Part shown: piece by piece, positions 27,238 to 36,158 of the stretch
Position numbering within the stretch: the first letter of the stretch is position 1
Layout of the letters: every line of letters begins with the position of its first letter
From: Chitinophaga dinghuensis
GTDB lineage: Bacteria; Bacteroidota; Bacteroidia; Chitinophagales; Chitinophagaceae
Assembly (NCBI RefSeq): GCF_003259435.1
Contig: NZ_QLMA01000007.1
Span: 310,001-374,000 of the forward strand
Length of the DNA: 64,000 nucleotides
Direction: 5' to 3'
Position numbers and translations under genes: made by a program
Notes under the pieces: generated by a model
What the model was told of the DNA's origin: nothing
The model's database searches: none
Seen by the model: the letters and a program-made list of their open reading frames with translations, nothing else

Positions 27238-27894
27238 ATGAAAAAATGGTTATTCGTACTGCTGTTGGCAGGCATTTCTACGCAACTGGCCCTGGCACAG
27301 GAGAAGCCAAGGTTCTGGGATGATGTACAAGTCATCAAAGCCTGGGATAAAATTTATTATCCGCCGGAACATCCGGTATTGTTTATCGGAAGTTCCTCCA
27401 TCCGGGTATGGCATGATGTGGAACGCACTTTTGCAGCTTATACGGCGATGAATCGCGGTATAGGCGGAGCAGTTATTAATGATATTATTTTCTATTTAAA
27501 TGATATCGTTTTGCCTTACAAGCCTAAACAAATTGTCATTTATGTAGGAGATAATGATATTCCGGAAGCGCCTGCCGATACCATACTGAGCCGTACAAAA
27601 GCACTACTGGAAGGGATTCGCGCGAAAATGCCGGAAGTGCCTATCCTGTACATGTCTATCAAGCCCAGCCCTTCCAGAGCCAAGTGGTTAGACAGGGTGA
27701 AAGACGCGAATACGCTGATTAAAAACTATATCGCTACGCAACAAAAGATGCGCTTTGTCGATATATGTACACCCATGCTGGACACGAAAGGAAATGCCCG
27801 TCCAGAGCTATTCCGCAACGATATGCTGCACATGAATAGTAAAGGATATGATATCTGGAAAAAAGCAATCGCTCCCTACCTTATAAAAGGTTAA
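27238..27894 (+). CDS. Exported SGNH/GDSL-family hydrolase
   Basis: A 218-residue protein; ATG 27238 begins a signal peptide ending LALAQ. The SGNH blocks are present: block I as FIGSSSIRVW (nucleophile Ser), block II Gly in NRGIGG, block III as VGDND (Asn), and block V as DMLHMNSKGYDIW (Asp and His). The family includes esterases and carbohydrate deacetylases. It follows the GH2 gene by 52 bp and ends just before a strong terminator, so the two are likely co-transcribed; removal of acetyl or other ester groups from the GH2 substrate is a natural hypothesis. Confidence 0.88.
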   Translation: MKKWLFVLLLAGISTQLALAQEKPRFWDDVQVIKAWDKIYYPPEHPVLFIGSSSIRVWHDVERTFAAYTAMNRGIGGAVINDIIFYLNDIVLPYKPKQIVIYVGDNDIPEAPADTILSRTKALLEGIRAKMPEVPILYMSIKPSPSRAKWLDRVKDANTLIKNYIATQQKMRFVDICTPMLDTKGNARPELFRNDMLHMNSKGYDIWKKAIAPYLIKG

Positions 27895-27907
27895 CAATTT
27901 GTTCTAT

Positions 27908-27938
27908 AGCCCGGGAATTCTCCGTTCCCGGGCTTTTT
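27908..27938 (+). terminator. Rho-independent terminator after the GH2-SGNH genes
   Basis: A perfect 10-bp stem (27908-27917 with 27925-27934), a 7-nt loop, then a T-run through 27938. It sits 13 bp after the stop codon. Confidence 0.93.
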
Positions 27939-28006
27939 GTCTCCCTGTATTCAATTCTTCAGATTACAATAAACTGCTATACCAGCGCAGCATTAAAAAA
28001 TCAGGG

Positions 28007-28014
28007 TATATTTG
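28007..28014 (+). promoter_or_regulatory. -7 promoter box TATATTTG, 7 nt before ATG
   Basis: A perfect TAnnTTTG box. It lies 7 nt before ATG 28022, the same distance as at 17495-17502, so the kinase mRNA may be leaderless. If translation begins at the next ATG (28058) the leader would be about 37 nt. No clear -33 element. Confidence 0.5.
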
Positions 28015-28021
28015 TACCCCT

Positions 28022-29350
28022 ATGCTCAACAAACTGCAGAAATTCATATACGATAAAATGAAGGATTATGCCAATGCCATCGTGAATTATGGCGTTTCCC
28101 CAGGCATGCCTTTTATCGAAGTAAGGAGAACTAAGTTGTTGAACCTGCTGGCACTTCCTTGTATTCCTTTCATGTTCTTCTTTGCAGTGTTGAATGTGAT
28201 CCAGGGAAGATACCTGCTCTCTTTCATGAATCTGATTACGACCTTCGGATCTGTCATGTTGTTATTCCTGCACCATCGCCGCCGCTACCTCTGGGCAAGA
28301 TTGGTGCTGATTGTTTGCAGCTCCTGTGCCTTTGCTTTTACAGGATTCTTTTATCATAACGGAGCAGAATATTTCCTGTTTAATATGATGATTATTGTGG
28401 CTTTGGTCTATGATAATAAATGGGTAATCCTGATATCATCGCTGATACTTATATCCGCTTTTCTGGGAATCGTATACTTTCCCCAAAGCATACCAGGAAT
28501 ATCGCCGGTGCCAGAGGAAAGAGTATGGTTGAATGCGGGAACAGCCCTGATATTCCCAATGGTGGGACTTACCTTTTTCAAATATATTCAGGAAGATTAT
28601 CAACGGGAAATTGAAGCGCAACAACAGTCGCTTCAGAACATGAACAAAGACAAAGAGAAACTATTTTCCATCGTGGCACATGATGTAAGGAGTCCCCTTG
28701 CTACGCTGGAAGTCCTGCTGGATATGTTTCTCAAAGGAGAATACCCGGAGAAGGATATGAAGGAAGCAGCAGAAGTGCTGCATGAAAAAGTATCTCAACT
28801 TGGTGGCTCTCTGGATAATATACTACGCTGGAGTAGTCGCAGTATGAAAGGTATTCAGTCATTGCCCGAATCATTTCCGCTGTTGCCACTCATGACGGAA
28901 GTACTCTATTTTTTCCGACTCAACATCCTCCAGAAAAATATTACCGTGGATATGAAGGTCCCGGAAGCCCAAACGCTGTATGCCGACCGTGATCAGGTGT
29001 CGGTTATCCTCCGAAACTTTCTCAGTAACGCTTTGAAATTCTCCTATGCCGGTGGGCGCGTAACGATCGAAACCAGGGTAGAGGAAGACAAGCTGGCCAT
29101 TACCATCCAGGATGAAGGAACGGGTATGACGCCAAAACAAGTGGCCGACCTTTTTTCCTATAATCAACATCCTGAATACGGTACCAACGGTGAAAGGGGT
29201 ACGGGGTTAGGTCTGGTGTTATGCCGGGAGTTTGCCCAACAAAACAGCGGAAGTATTATGGTAGACAGCCTGCCCGGGAAAGGCACCAGCCTCACTATTC
29301 TCCTGCCTGCATTTGGCCCCTACGATGAGGACGATGAGTTATTCAATTAA
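28022..29350 (+). CDS. Membrane sensor histidine kinase (HisKA/HATPase)
   Basis: A 442-residue kinase with about six membrane helices (about 40-190) and no large periplasmic sensor domain. After a short coiled region comes HisKA with FSIVAHDVRSPLATLE (His220 as phosphoacceptor) and a HATPase_c domain: LRNFLSNALKF (N-box), DEGTGMT (G1) and GTGLGLVLCREFA (G2). It is an orphan kinase with no response regulator gene beside it. A frame running further upstream would cross the terminator of the preceding genes, so ATG 28022 or 28058 is the likely start. Confidence 0.88.
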   Translation: MLNKLQKFIYDKMKDYANAIVNYGVSPGMPFIEVRRTKLLNLLALPCIPFMFFFAVLNVIQGRYLLSFMNLITTFGSVMLLFLHHRRRYLWARLVLIVCSSCAFAFTGFFYHNGAEYFLFNMMIIVALVYDNKWVILISSLILISAFLGIVYFPQSIPGISPVPEERVWLNAGTALIFPMVGLTFFKYIQEDYQREIEAQQQSLQNMNKDKEKLFSIVAHDVRSPLATLEVLLDMFLKGEYPEKDMKEAAEVLHEKVSQLGGSLDNILRWSSRSMKGIQSLPESFPLLPLMTEVLYFFRLNILQKNITVDMKVPEAQTLYADRDQVSVILRNFLSNALKFSYAGGRVTIETRVEEDKLAITIQDEGTGMTPKQVADLFSYNQHPEYGTNGERGTGLGLVLCREFAQQNSGSIMVDSLPGKGTSLTILLPAFGPYDEDDELFN

Positions 29351-29679
29351 AGGTAATCTTTACACTTATAAGAATTTATTCTCCATAATTATTACTTGAT
29401 ATTCATTTTTTTAGTAGTTTCGGACCCTTAAAAATTATAGTTGTTCTATACAACAGGAACAACGTTTGAAAATATAGATTTTGCTTATGAGGTAGACGGG
29501 CCGGACTTTATTCTTATTACCGGCCCCTTAATAACTACCTTGCCTATACGATCTGCCCCATTTTCCAATTTCCCTCTTTGCGGCAACCTGATGTCAGTTG
29601 CTCCCCTTACATTTGATAGAGCTGAAATAAACTTTTGGCAACGGCAGGTGTTAACCACTTGATGTAACGCCACTACAGT
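29351..29679 (+). promoter_or_regulatory. 329-bp leader region of the cfa gene
   Basis: No convincing gene. A perfect -7 box TACATTTG lies at 29608-29615, about 65 nt before the start, and a weaker box TAGTTTCG at 29415-29422 has TTG 16 bp upstream. An inverted repeat GGGCCGG...CCGGCCC (29498-29504 with 29520-29526) forms a 7-bp stem. A 73-codon frame at 29441-29662 has no recognisable product and no typical start context. Confidence 0.45.
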
Positions 29680-30798
29680 ATGGAAAGCAGCAAAAATATG
29701 GTATCCAAACTCCTGAACTCCGCAGGAATACATGTCAATGGCAACCAGCCTTGGGATATCACCGTTCATAACGACCATTTCTACCCCGGAGTACTCAAAC
29801 ATGGCTCTCTGGCCCTCGGTGAATCTTATATGGCCGGATGGTGGGATGCCCCGCGCCCGGATGAAATGATTAACCGCATTCTCTCCGCCAAGCTGGAAGA
29901 TAAAATCCGCGGCAGCTGGCAGCTGAAAAAAGATATTCTGCTCTCGCGCATATTCAACTTCCAACATCCGGAACAGTCCTTTAAAAATGGTCGCAAACAC
30001 TACGATTTGGGAAACGACCTCTTCGAAATCATGCTCGACAAACGCATGACCTATACCTGCGCTTTCTGGGAAAATGCGAACAACCTGGATGAAGCACAGG
30101 AAAACAAACTGGACCTTACCTGCCGGAAACTCCATCTGAAGCCAGGTATGCGCGTGCTGGACATCGGATGCGGATGGGGAAGTTTTGCCAGATTTGCTGC
30201 AGAGAGATACGGCGCCCACGTTACAGGCATCACCATCTCTGAAGAGCAGGCGGAGCTTGCCAAAACACGATGCGCAGGACTCCCCGTAGATATTCGGGTA
30301 ATGGACTATCGCAGCATGAACGAAAAGTTTGATGCCATTGCTTCCCTGGGCATGTTCGAACATGTGGGCTATCGTAACTATCACGCCTATATGCAAATGG
30401 CCCGCCATTGCCTGGATGATAACGGTCTTTTTCTACTACATACCATTGGCGGCAACAAATCGCACTCCATGGCCGATCCATGGCTGGATAAATACATTTT
30501 CCCACATGCCAATATTCCTTCCGTTTCACAAATAGGAAAAGCAATGGAAGACTTTTTCGTGATGGAACACTGGCAGAATTTCAGCACCAACTACGATCAA
30601 ACCCTGATGGCCTGGTACCATAACGTGAACGATAACTGGGATGAACTGGCAGATGATTACGATGAAGTATTCCGCCGCATGTGGAACTATTATCTGATGT
30701 CCTGCGCCGGCTCATTCCGCGCCAGATTCAGCCAGTTGTGGCAAGTGGTACTGTCGCCGAACGGTGTTCGGGGCGGGTATAAAATTGCGGCCGACTAG
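29680..30798 (+). CDS. cfa: Cyclopropane-fatty-acyl-phospholipid synthase
   Basis: A 372-residue enzyme. An N-terminal domain (about 1-90) includes WDITVHNDHFYPGVLKHGSLALGESYMAGWW, read in parts, typical of the class I CFA synthases. The SAM-dependent methyltransferase core holds HYDLGNDLFEIMLD and the VLDIGCGWGSFARF SAM-binding loop, with MTYTCAFW before it and SLGMFEHVGYRNY after it. It methylenates double bonds of membrane phospholipid acyl chains using S-adenosylmethionine, usually on entry to stationary phase or acid stress. Length matches E. coli Cfa (382). A P-type ATPase gene follows after 48 bp and could share the transcript. Confidence 0.95.
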   Translation: MESSKNMVSKLLNSAGIHVNGNQPWDITVHNDHFYPGVLKHGSLALGESYMAGWWDAPRPDEMINRILSAKLEDKIRGSWQLKKDILLSRIFNFQHPEQSFKNGRKHYDLGNDLFEIMLDKRMTYTCAFWENANNLDEAQENKLDLTCRKLHLKPGMRVLDIGCGWGSFARFAAERYGAHVTGITISEEQAELAKTRCAGLPVDIRVMDYRSMNEKFDAIASLGMFEHVGYRNYHAYMQMARHCLDDNGLFLLHTIGGNKSHSMADPWLDKYIFPHANIPSVSQIGKAMEDFFVMEHWQNFSTNYDQTLMAWYHNVNDNWDELADDYDEVFRRMWNYYLMSCAGSFRARFSQLWQVVLSPNGVRGGYKIAAD

Positions 30799-30846
30799 CG
30801 GAAATGATTACCTTCATTTTCATTAATCTACCCTTAACCTCGATAT

Positions 30847-33360
30847 ATGGCGGATCAAAGGAATATCCCGGATCATATCAAAGGTCTGGACGACGCAGCT
30901 GTCCTGGAATCCCGACAACAGAACGGCCCCAATGAATACGCTACAGCAGGCAAAAGTAAATGGCTGGAAATACTCCTGGAACTGCTCTCTGAACCCATGC
31001 TGATTCTGCTGATTGCAGTGACTATCATCTATTTTATGCTAGGTGAAACCAGCGAAGCCTATTTTATGCTGGCAGCCATCGTTCTGGTATCCGGCATTTC
31101 CTTTTACCAGGAAGGCCGTAGCAACAAAGCGCTGGCAGCACTGAAGAAAATCAACCAACCATTGAGCCTAGTCGTACGAAACGGAAAAATCATCAGCATT
31201 CCTACTGCTGAAATTGTGGTAGGAGACGTGATGGTAGTGGAAGAAGGCAATACCATTAACGCCGATGGCTATGTGCTGCATGCAAACGACTTCTCTGTGA
31301 ATGAATCCGCCCTTACCGGTGAAGCCTATACGGTGTTTAAATCTGCCGATGGCGATAAACAATTGTTCAGTGGCACCCTCGTTGCCTCAGGATTGGCTTT
31401 CGCCCAGGTAGAACAGGTGGGCGCTCAGACGAAAATAGGTCAGTTGGGTACCGCTATTCTGACTATAAAAGATGAACCTACGCTATTACAAAAACAAATT
31501 AATGCCTTTGTAAAAGGCATGGCCATTATTGGCGTGGCAGTATTCCTGGCCGTATGGGGATATAACTTTTATCAAAGCGGCAGTTTGATGGATAGTCTGC
31601 TCAAAGGACTGACCCTCGCAATGTCTATACTGCCGGAAGAAATTCCTGTTGCCTTCACTACGTTTATGGCGCTGGGAGCACGCCGACTCATGCAACTCGG
31701 CATCATCGTGAAGAAAGTACGTACAGTAGAAGCGTTGGGTAGCGCCACCGTCATCTGTACAGATAAAACAGGCACGATTACAGAAAACAGTATGCAGCTG
31801 CACGATGTTTATGCCGCTGAAAACAATACCTTATACGATAGTAAAAACTGGGAAAACGATACGGCCAAAGCGATTATCAATATGTCCATGTGGGCGAGTG
31901 AACCGGTGCCATTTGATCCTATGGAGAAAACGCTGCATCATATCTATGGCCAACTCAATAAGCAAGACCTGCGCACCGAGTTCAGCATTGTACATGAGTA
32001 TCCATTAGGGGGCACACCGCCCATGATGACGCATATCTTCGAAGATAAATCCGGCAACCGCATCATTGCTGCCAAAGGTGCTCCTGAAGCAATATTAGCG
32101 GTTAGTCGTCTTTCTGATGAAATGAAAAAACAAATCAGCGATCAACAGCTGGAACTATCCAATCAGGGATATCGGGTATTAGGAGTGGCTACTGCTGATT
32201 TTCAGGGATATGATTACCCGGCACAACAACAGGAACTACCTTTTACTTTCATGGGCCTGATCACTTTCTACGATCCGCCAAAAGCCAATATCAAAGAGGT
32301 ATTCGATAAATTTTATGATGCTGGCATTGTCGTGAAAATTATTACGGGAGATAACAGCGCCACCACACGGGCTATCGCTCAGCAGGCAGGGTTGCGGAAT
32401 GCCGATGCTACCATAAACGGTAGTGAGCTCATGAAACTGGATGAGCAGGGGCGTCAGCAGCAAATGGAATCCGTTAATATATTCACCCGCATGTATCCGG
32501 AAGCGAAACTAGCTGCTATCAATGCATTGAAAGCAGACAATGAAATAGTGGCGATGACTGGCGATGGCGTGAATGATGGTCCTGCCCTGAAAGCGGCGCA
32601 TATCGGGATTGCTATGGGCCGTAAAGGCACAGAAATTGCCAAACAGGCCGCCGCGCTTATTTTGAGTAATGATGACCTCAGCGGGATGGTAGACGCCGTT
32701 GCGATGGGCAGAAGGATCTATAACAATATACGCAGAGCTGTACTGTACATCGTCGCTATTCATATTCCTATCATTCTCACCGTATCGCTGCCATTATTCC
32801 TCGGTTGGCTGTATCCGAATATCTTCACGCCTATGCATGTGATTTTCCTGGAACTGGTCATGGGGCCCACTTGTTCGGTGGTATACGAAAACGAACCGAT
32901 GGAGAAAAATACCATGAAAGTACCGCCCAGGCCTATGAATGAAACCTTTCTCAGCTTTGCAGAAATGGGTAGAAGTATTTTACAGGGATTGATCATTACG
33001 GCAGGTGTGCTCGGCGTGTATCAATGGGCTGTATCACAGGGATATTCCGAACCACTCACCCGCAGCATGGTATTTACTACCCTTATTATCGCTAATGTAT
33101 TCCTTACTATGGTCGACAGATCAGCCTATTATTCTTTCATCACCAGTATGAAGAATCGCAATATGCTGATGGTGGGTGTGATCAGCTTTACGGTAGTGGT
33201 TACCGCCATTATGCTGTATGTGCCTGCTGTGGCTCATCTCTTTGATATCGATCCGTTGAATAGCCGGCATCTGCTGGTATGTGCCGGAGCGGGTTTCCTT
33301 AGCGTAGTATGGTATGAGGTGGTGAAATTCTTCAAAAGACAAAAACAGCCTTTGAAGTAA
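30847..33360 (+). CDS. P-type cation-transporting ATPase (P2-type)
   Basis: An 837-residue inner-membrane pump. It has an N-terminal cation-ATPase domain, an actuator with VNESALTGEA (TGE loop), a PEEIP motif in M4 (263-267), the phosphorylation site Asp306 in CTDKTGT, a TGDN segment, the hinge GDGVNDGPAL, and six C-terminal membrane helices. The M4 PEEIP motif and lack of metal-binding N-terminal domains indicate the P2 group (calcium or related cations) rather than heavy-metal P1B pumps. The transported ion is not certain. The stop codon lies in the loop of the downstream terminator hairpin. Confidence 0.9.
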   Translation: MADQRNIPDHIKGLDDAAVLESRQQNGPNEYATAGKSKWLEILLELLSEPMLILLIAVTIIYFMLGETSEAYFMLAAIVLVSGISFYQEGRSNKALAALKKINQPLSLVVRNGKIISIPTAEIVVGDVMVVEEGNTINADGYVLHANDFSVNESALTGEAYTVFKSADGDKQLFSGTLVASGLAFAQVEQVGAQTKIGQLGTAILTIKDEPTLLQKQINAFVKGMAIIGVAVFLAVWGYNFYQSGSLMDSLLKGLTLAMSILPEEIPVAFTTFMALGARRLMQLGIIVKKVRTVEALGSATVICTDKTGTITENSMQLHDVYAAENNTLYDSKNWENDTAKAIINMSMWASEPVPFDPMEKTLHHIYGQLNKQDLRTEFSIVHEYPLGGTPPMMTHIFEDKSGNRIIAAKGAPEAILAVSRLSDEMKKQISDQQLELSNQGYRVLGVATADFQGYDYPAQQQELPFTFMGLITFYDPPKANIKEVFDKFYDAGIVVKIITGDNSATTRAIAQQAGLRNADATINGSELMKLDEQGRQQQMESVNIFTRMYPEAKLAAINALKADNEIVAMTGDGVNDGPALKAAHIGIAMGRKGTEIAKQAAALILSNDDLSGMVDAVAMGRRIYNNIRRAVLYIVAIHIPIILTVSLPLFLGWLYPNIFTPMHVIFLELVMGPTCSVVYENEPMEKNTMKVPPRPMNETFLSFAEMGRSILQGLIITAGVLGVYQWAVSQGYSEPLTRSMVFTTLIIANVFLTMVDRSAYYSFITSMKNRNMLMVGVISFTVVVTAIMLYVPAVAHLFDIDPLNSRHLLVCAGAGFLSVVWYEVVKFFKRQKQPLK

Positions 33361-33375
33361 ATCAAAGGCTGTTTT
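33346..33375. terminator. Bidirectional terminator overlapping the ATPase stop codon
   Basis: A perfect 10-bp stem (33346-33355 with 33362-33371) with a 6-nt loop that contains the ATPase stop codon. Four T follow on the plus strand and five T on the minus strand, so it can also end the convergent PQQ-propeller gene. Confidence 0.85.
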
Positions 33376-33429
33376 CGTATATACGTCATCGTTAAAAACC
33401 AAAGGTTCATCTCTCTGCAACTTCAAAGG

Positions 33430-34686
33430 CTATTTCAGTTCTATCGCATAGAGATTGCCATCTGTACTGGTGGCATACACTGTACTCTCCGCAATTACGG
33501 GAGCAGCTGCAAAGGGTCCCAGTTTATACAATTGATTCATAAACGCAACGGCGGTACTATATTTTTCCGGTGAAGCGCCTGCAGCTATTTTCATGAAACT
33601 GATATTGCCGCTATCTAATAATTGTCCTCCAAACTCCGTTCTACCTGGCGTATCAAATAAGGAAGTCGTTTGCCAGTTAGGAGTATTGATCAGGATTAGT
33701 CGGCCAGTGAAATCGCCATAGCAAAGGGTATTACCATATACTGCGGGCGCTCCGAAAACATAACCGCCCCCTTTGGTTTGCTTATGTGCTTCTCCGGTAC
33801 TGGCATTGATATCCAGCATCAGATAGCTGTCGGACGTACCAACATACACATGATTGTCTACTACTACGACGGAACCAACCACCCAGGCATTGCCGGCGCT
33901 ATGTTCCCATTTGCGTTGGCCGCTGTGTAAATCCAGCGCATACAAACGGGCATCTCTGGCGCCGATGTATACCGTATTTCCGGCTACCACTGGGGTCGAC
34001 TGTATCCCTTCCAGTATGTGCGTCTTGGGGTCTTCCCCTGTTTTAAATTTCCAGATAAGTTTACCGCTTACTGCATCCAACGCATATACGTTGGTATCCC
34101 AGCTACCCACCACTACCATATTGTTACTATAGGCTACGCCGCCATGAACGGGGCCATTGGTTTTATATTTCCATACCTGCTTGCCGCTTTTGCGGTTCAC
34201 GGCGTAGATACAGCTGTCGCTGCTGCCAAAGAATACATGCGCTGAATCAGTAGCGGGAGAGGAGAGATACAGGTCGTACTGGTCCTCCATATACATGGTT
34301 GCCGGTGTCATACCCAAGTACCCCTTGCTTCCTACTCTGCGTTCTCCTCCGGTCTGGAATTTCCATTGCAGCTTGCCATTGCCGGCATTTACAGCATAGT
34401 AGTGACCATCATAACTGCCAAAGTAAACAGTACTATCTGTTACCAGTGGATGGGTAGCAATACCAGCGCCCGTTTTGAATTTCCAATTCAATCGACCGTT
34501 GGTACGCTGTAAGGAATAGAGATGTCCATCCATACTGGCGGTAAGAATCGATTGCCGAAAGAGGGCAGGGGTGGTGAAAATCTTATCCTGTGTGCGATAA
34601 GTCCATTTGGGTTTTCCAAAATTTCGGAATTGGGCATGCGCCTGTTGTATCAACAGTAGCGACAGTACAAGCATCTTGTATTTCAT
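33430..34686 (-). CDS. Exported PQQ-like beta-propeller protein
   Basis: A 418-residue protein with a signal peptide (about 1-19, ending AHAQF). It has seven to eight repeats of the PQQ/BamB blade type: WKFKTG-x-hydrophobic, then TVYFGSYDGHYYAVNAGNGKLQWKF and related blades (VYIGARDARLYALDLHSGQRKWEH), read in parts. The fold is a beta-propeller, used in BamB and in quinoprotein enzymes. It lacks dehydrogenase-specific cysteine and calcium motifs, so a binding or scaffold role is more likely. ATG 34686 is chosen because the signal peptide begins there. Confidence 0.85.
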   Translation of the reverse strand: MKYKMLVLSLLLIQQAHAQFRNFGKPKWTYRTQDKIFTTPALFRQSILTASMDGHLYSLQRTNGRLNWKFKTGAGIATHPLVTDSTVYFGSYDGHYYAVNAGNGKLQWKFQTGGERRVGSKGYLGMTPATMYMEDQYDLYLSSPATDSAHVFFGSSDSCIYAVNRKSGKQVWKYKTNGPVHGGVAYSNNMVVVGSWDTNVYALDAVSGKLIWKFKTGEDPKTHILEGIQSTPVVAGNTVYIGARDARLYALDLHSGQRKWEHSAGNAWVVGSVVVVDNHVYVGTSDSYLMLDINASTGEAHKQTKGGGYVFGAPAVYGNTLCYGDFTGRLILINTPNWQTTSLFDTPGRTEFGGQLLDSGNISFMKIAAGASPEKYSTAVAFMNQLYKLGPFAAAPVIAESTVYATSTDGNLYAIELK

Positions 34687-34780
34687 AATGCGGAAAGAAT
34701 TTGGGCTGAAACAAGATAGTGAAAAAATCTCCGAACTTCCAATACCGCTGGTAACAGTAATACGAATGATTATTGCAATA

Positions 34781-34832
34781 AAAAATTCAGGCAGAGACGG
34801 CACATGGTATTCTGATGTATCCGTGTCTGCCT
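34781..34832 (-). terminator. Terminator of the MFS transporter gene
   Basis: A 12-bp inverted repeat with one mismatch (34789-34800 with 34821-34832); the 20-nt loop can pair further as ACAT/ATGT. On the minus strand it is followed by a T-rich tract (34781-34787). It begins 7 bp after the stop codon. Confidence 0.75.
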
Positions 34833-34838
34833 AAACAA

Positions 34839-36062
34839 TTATGCAACAGCCGTACCTTGCTGCTTGTAACTTATCACCGTTAATCCTGCTCCTATCAATA
34901 CCATGATGGCGCCTATCCAAGGTGTAGCGCTTAATCCCAGCATAGGGGCAGCCACTACAGCGCCGCCTACATAAGAGCCAATAGCCACACCCAGATTGAA
35001 AGCGGAAATGTTTAAAGAGGAAGAAATATCTTCCGTTCCGGGTAAATATTTACCGGCCAGTTGCACAATGTATAACTGTAAGCCCGGTACGGTGGCGAAA
35101 GACATGCCTCCCATCAACAGCAGGGTAACTACTGCGCCTATACGATAATGCGCTGTAAAAGTGAAAGCCAGCAAAATAATAACCTGGTATAAAAATAAAC
35201 GGATCAATACTTTCGCCGGATGATGATTACTGATTTTGCCTCCTATCACATTGCCCAACGCGATGGCCACGCCGTATACCAGCAATAGTATACTGACAGC
35301 GTTCGCCTGAAAACCAGTCACTTTCTCCAGCAAGGTGGCCAGATAAGTAAATACGACAAATGTACCGCCATATCCCAGGGCGGTAATCGCCAGTACCAGT
35401 AAAATATGCTTGTTCCTCAATACCTGCAGCTGATCTTTTAATTGCAGCGGCGCCTCCTGTTTTAAATTGGATGGCAACAACAGGGCGGTAGCAATGAGTC
35501 CGATTACCCCTAATACGGCCACGCCGCCAAAGGTTGCCCTCCAGCCTAAATGCTGGCCTATATAAGTGCCTAATGGTACCCCCACAATGATGGCGACCGT
35601 CAGGCCCGCAAACATAATCGCAATAGCGGTGGCTTTTTTATCGGGAGACACGAGCGTGGCCGCTATTGTAGCCCCTACGCCGAAAAATACAGCATGGGCA
35701 AATCCTGATATAAACCTGGCCGTCAGCAACAGGCCGAAATTCGGCGCAAAAGTAGAGGCTATATGCCCCAGGATAAATAAGCCCATGAGGGATACCAACA
35801 ATGGCTTACGAGGGATCTTAGTGGTCAGAGCCGTTAACAGAGGCCCGCCTATGGCCACTCCCAACGCATAGATACTCACCAGCAGCCCCGATGCGGATAC
35901 GCTCACCCGCAAACTCTCCGCTATGGTCGGTAATATGCCTACCGCAACAAATTCCGTAGTGCCTATAGCAAACGCACTGATTGTCAATGCCCACAACGCT
36001 GCTGGTATGCGGCTGCCAGCCTTCTTGGATATGGGCGTTTCTATCGTTAATAACTGTTCCAT
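34839..36062 (-). CDS. MFS transporter, DHA1/AraJ-like efflux type
   Basis: A 407-residue protein with 12 membrane helices. The N-terminal motif FAIGTTEFVAVGILPTIAESL and the segment GFAHAVFFGVGATIAA place it in the DHA1 group with AraJ, YdhP and related sugar or drug exporters. Motif A is present as GPLLTALTTKIPRKPLL. It would export small molecules by proton antiport. A LysR gene is divergent, separated by 96 bp with a -7 box for each side, so LysR probably controls this transporter. Confidence 0.92.
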   Translation of the reverse strand: MEQLLTIETPISKKAGSRIPAALWALTISAFAIGTTEFVAVGILPTIAESLRVSVSASGLLVSIYALGVAIGGPLLTALTTKIPRKPLLVSLMGLFILGHIASTFAPNFGLLLTARFISGFAHAVFFGVGATIAATLVSPDKKATAIAIMFAGLTVAIIVGVPLGTYIGQHLGWRATFGGVAVLGVIGLIATALLLPSNLKQEAPLQLKDQLQVLRNKHILLVLAITALGYGGTFVVFTYLATLLEKVTGFQANAVSILLLVYGVAIALGNVIGGKISNHHPAKVLIRLFLYQVIILLAFTFTAHYRIGAVVTLLLMGGMSFATVPGLQLYIVQLAGKYLPGTEDISSSLNISAFNLGVAIGSYVGGAVVAAPMLGLSATPWIGAIMVLIGAGLTVISYKQQGTAVA

Positions 36063-36086
36063 GTACTTTTTTCGTTTTTGCTAATG

Positions 36087-36094
36087 CAAAGCTA
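36087..36094 (-). promoter_or_regulatory. -7 box TAGCTTTG of the MFS gene
   Basis: A perfect TAnnTTTG match on the minus strand, 24 nt before the ATG at 36062. It lies in the 96-bp spacer shared with the LysR gene. Confidence 0.55.
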
Positions 36095-36104
36095 TTTTAG
36101 GTTC

Positions 36105-36138
36105 TTTGATTATCATAATTAGATAAATTGTACATTTG
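36105..36138 (+). promoter_or_regulatory. Promoter of the LysR-type regulator (TTTG - 22 bp - TACATTTG)
   Basis: TACATTTG at 36131-36138 is a perfect -7 box; TTTG at 36105-36108 fits the -33 element. The ATG follows 20 nt later. A LysR operator would be expected to overlap these boxes. Confidence 0.6.
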
Positions 36139-36158
36139 CATCAGAAAAATGATAGGTT

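Noticed and set aside
29441..29662. A 73-codon plus-strand frame in the cfa leader.
   Set aside because: TTG start, no recognisable motifs, and it covers candidate promoter elements.
29485..30408. A 307-codon minus-strand frame over cfa.
   Set aside because: It is the shadow of the well-supported cfa gene on the other strand; the protein has no recognisable domain and the codon pattern follows cfa.
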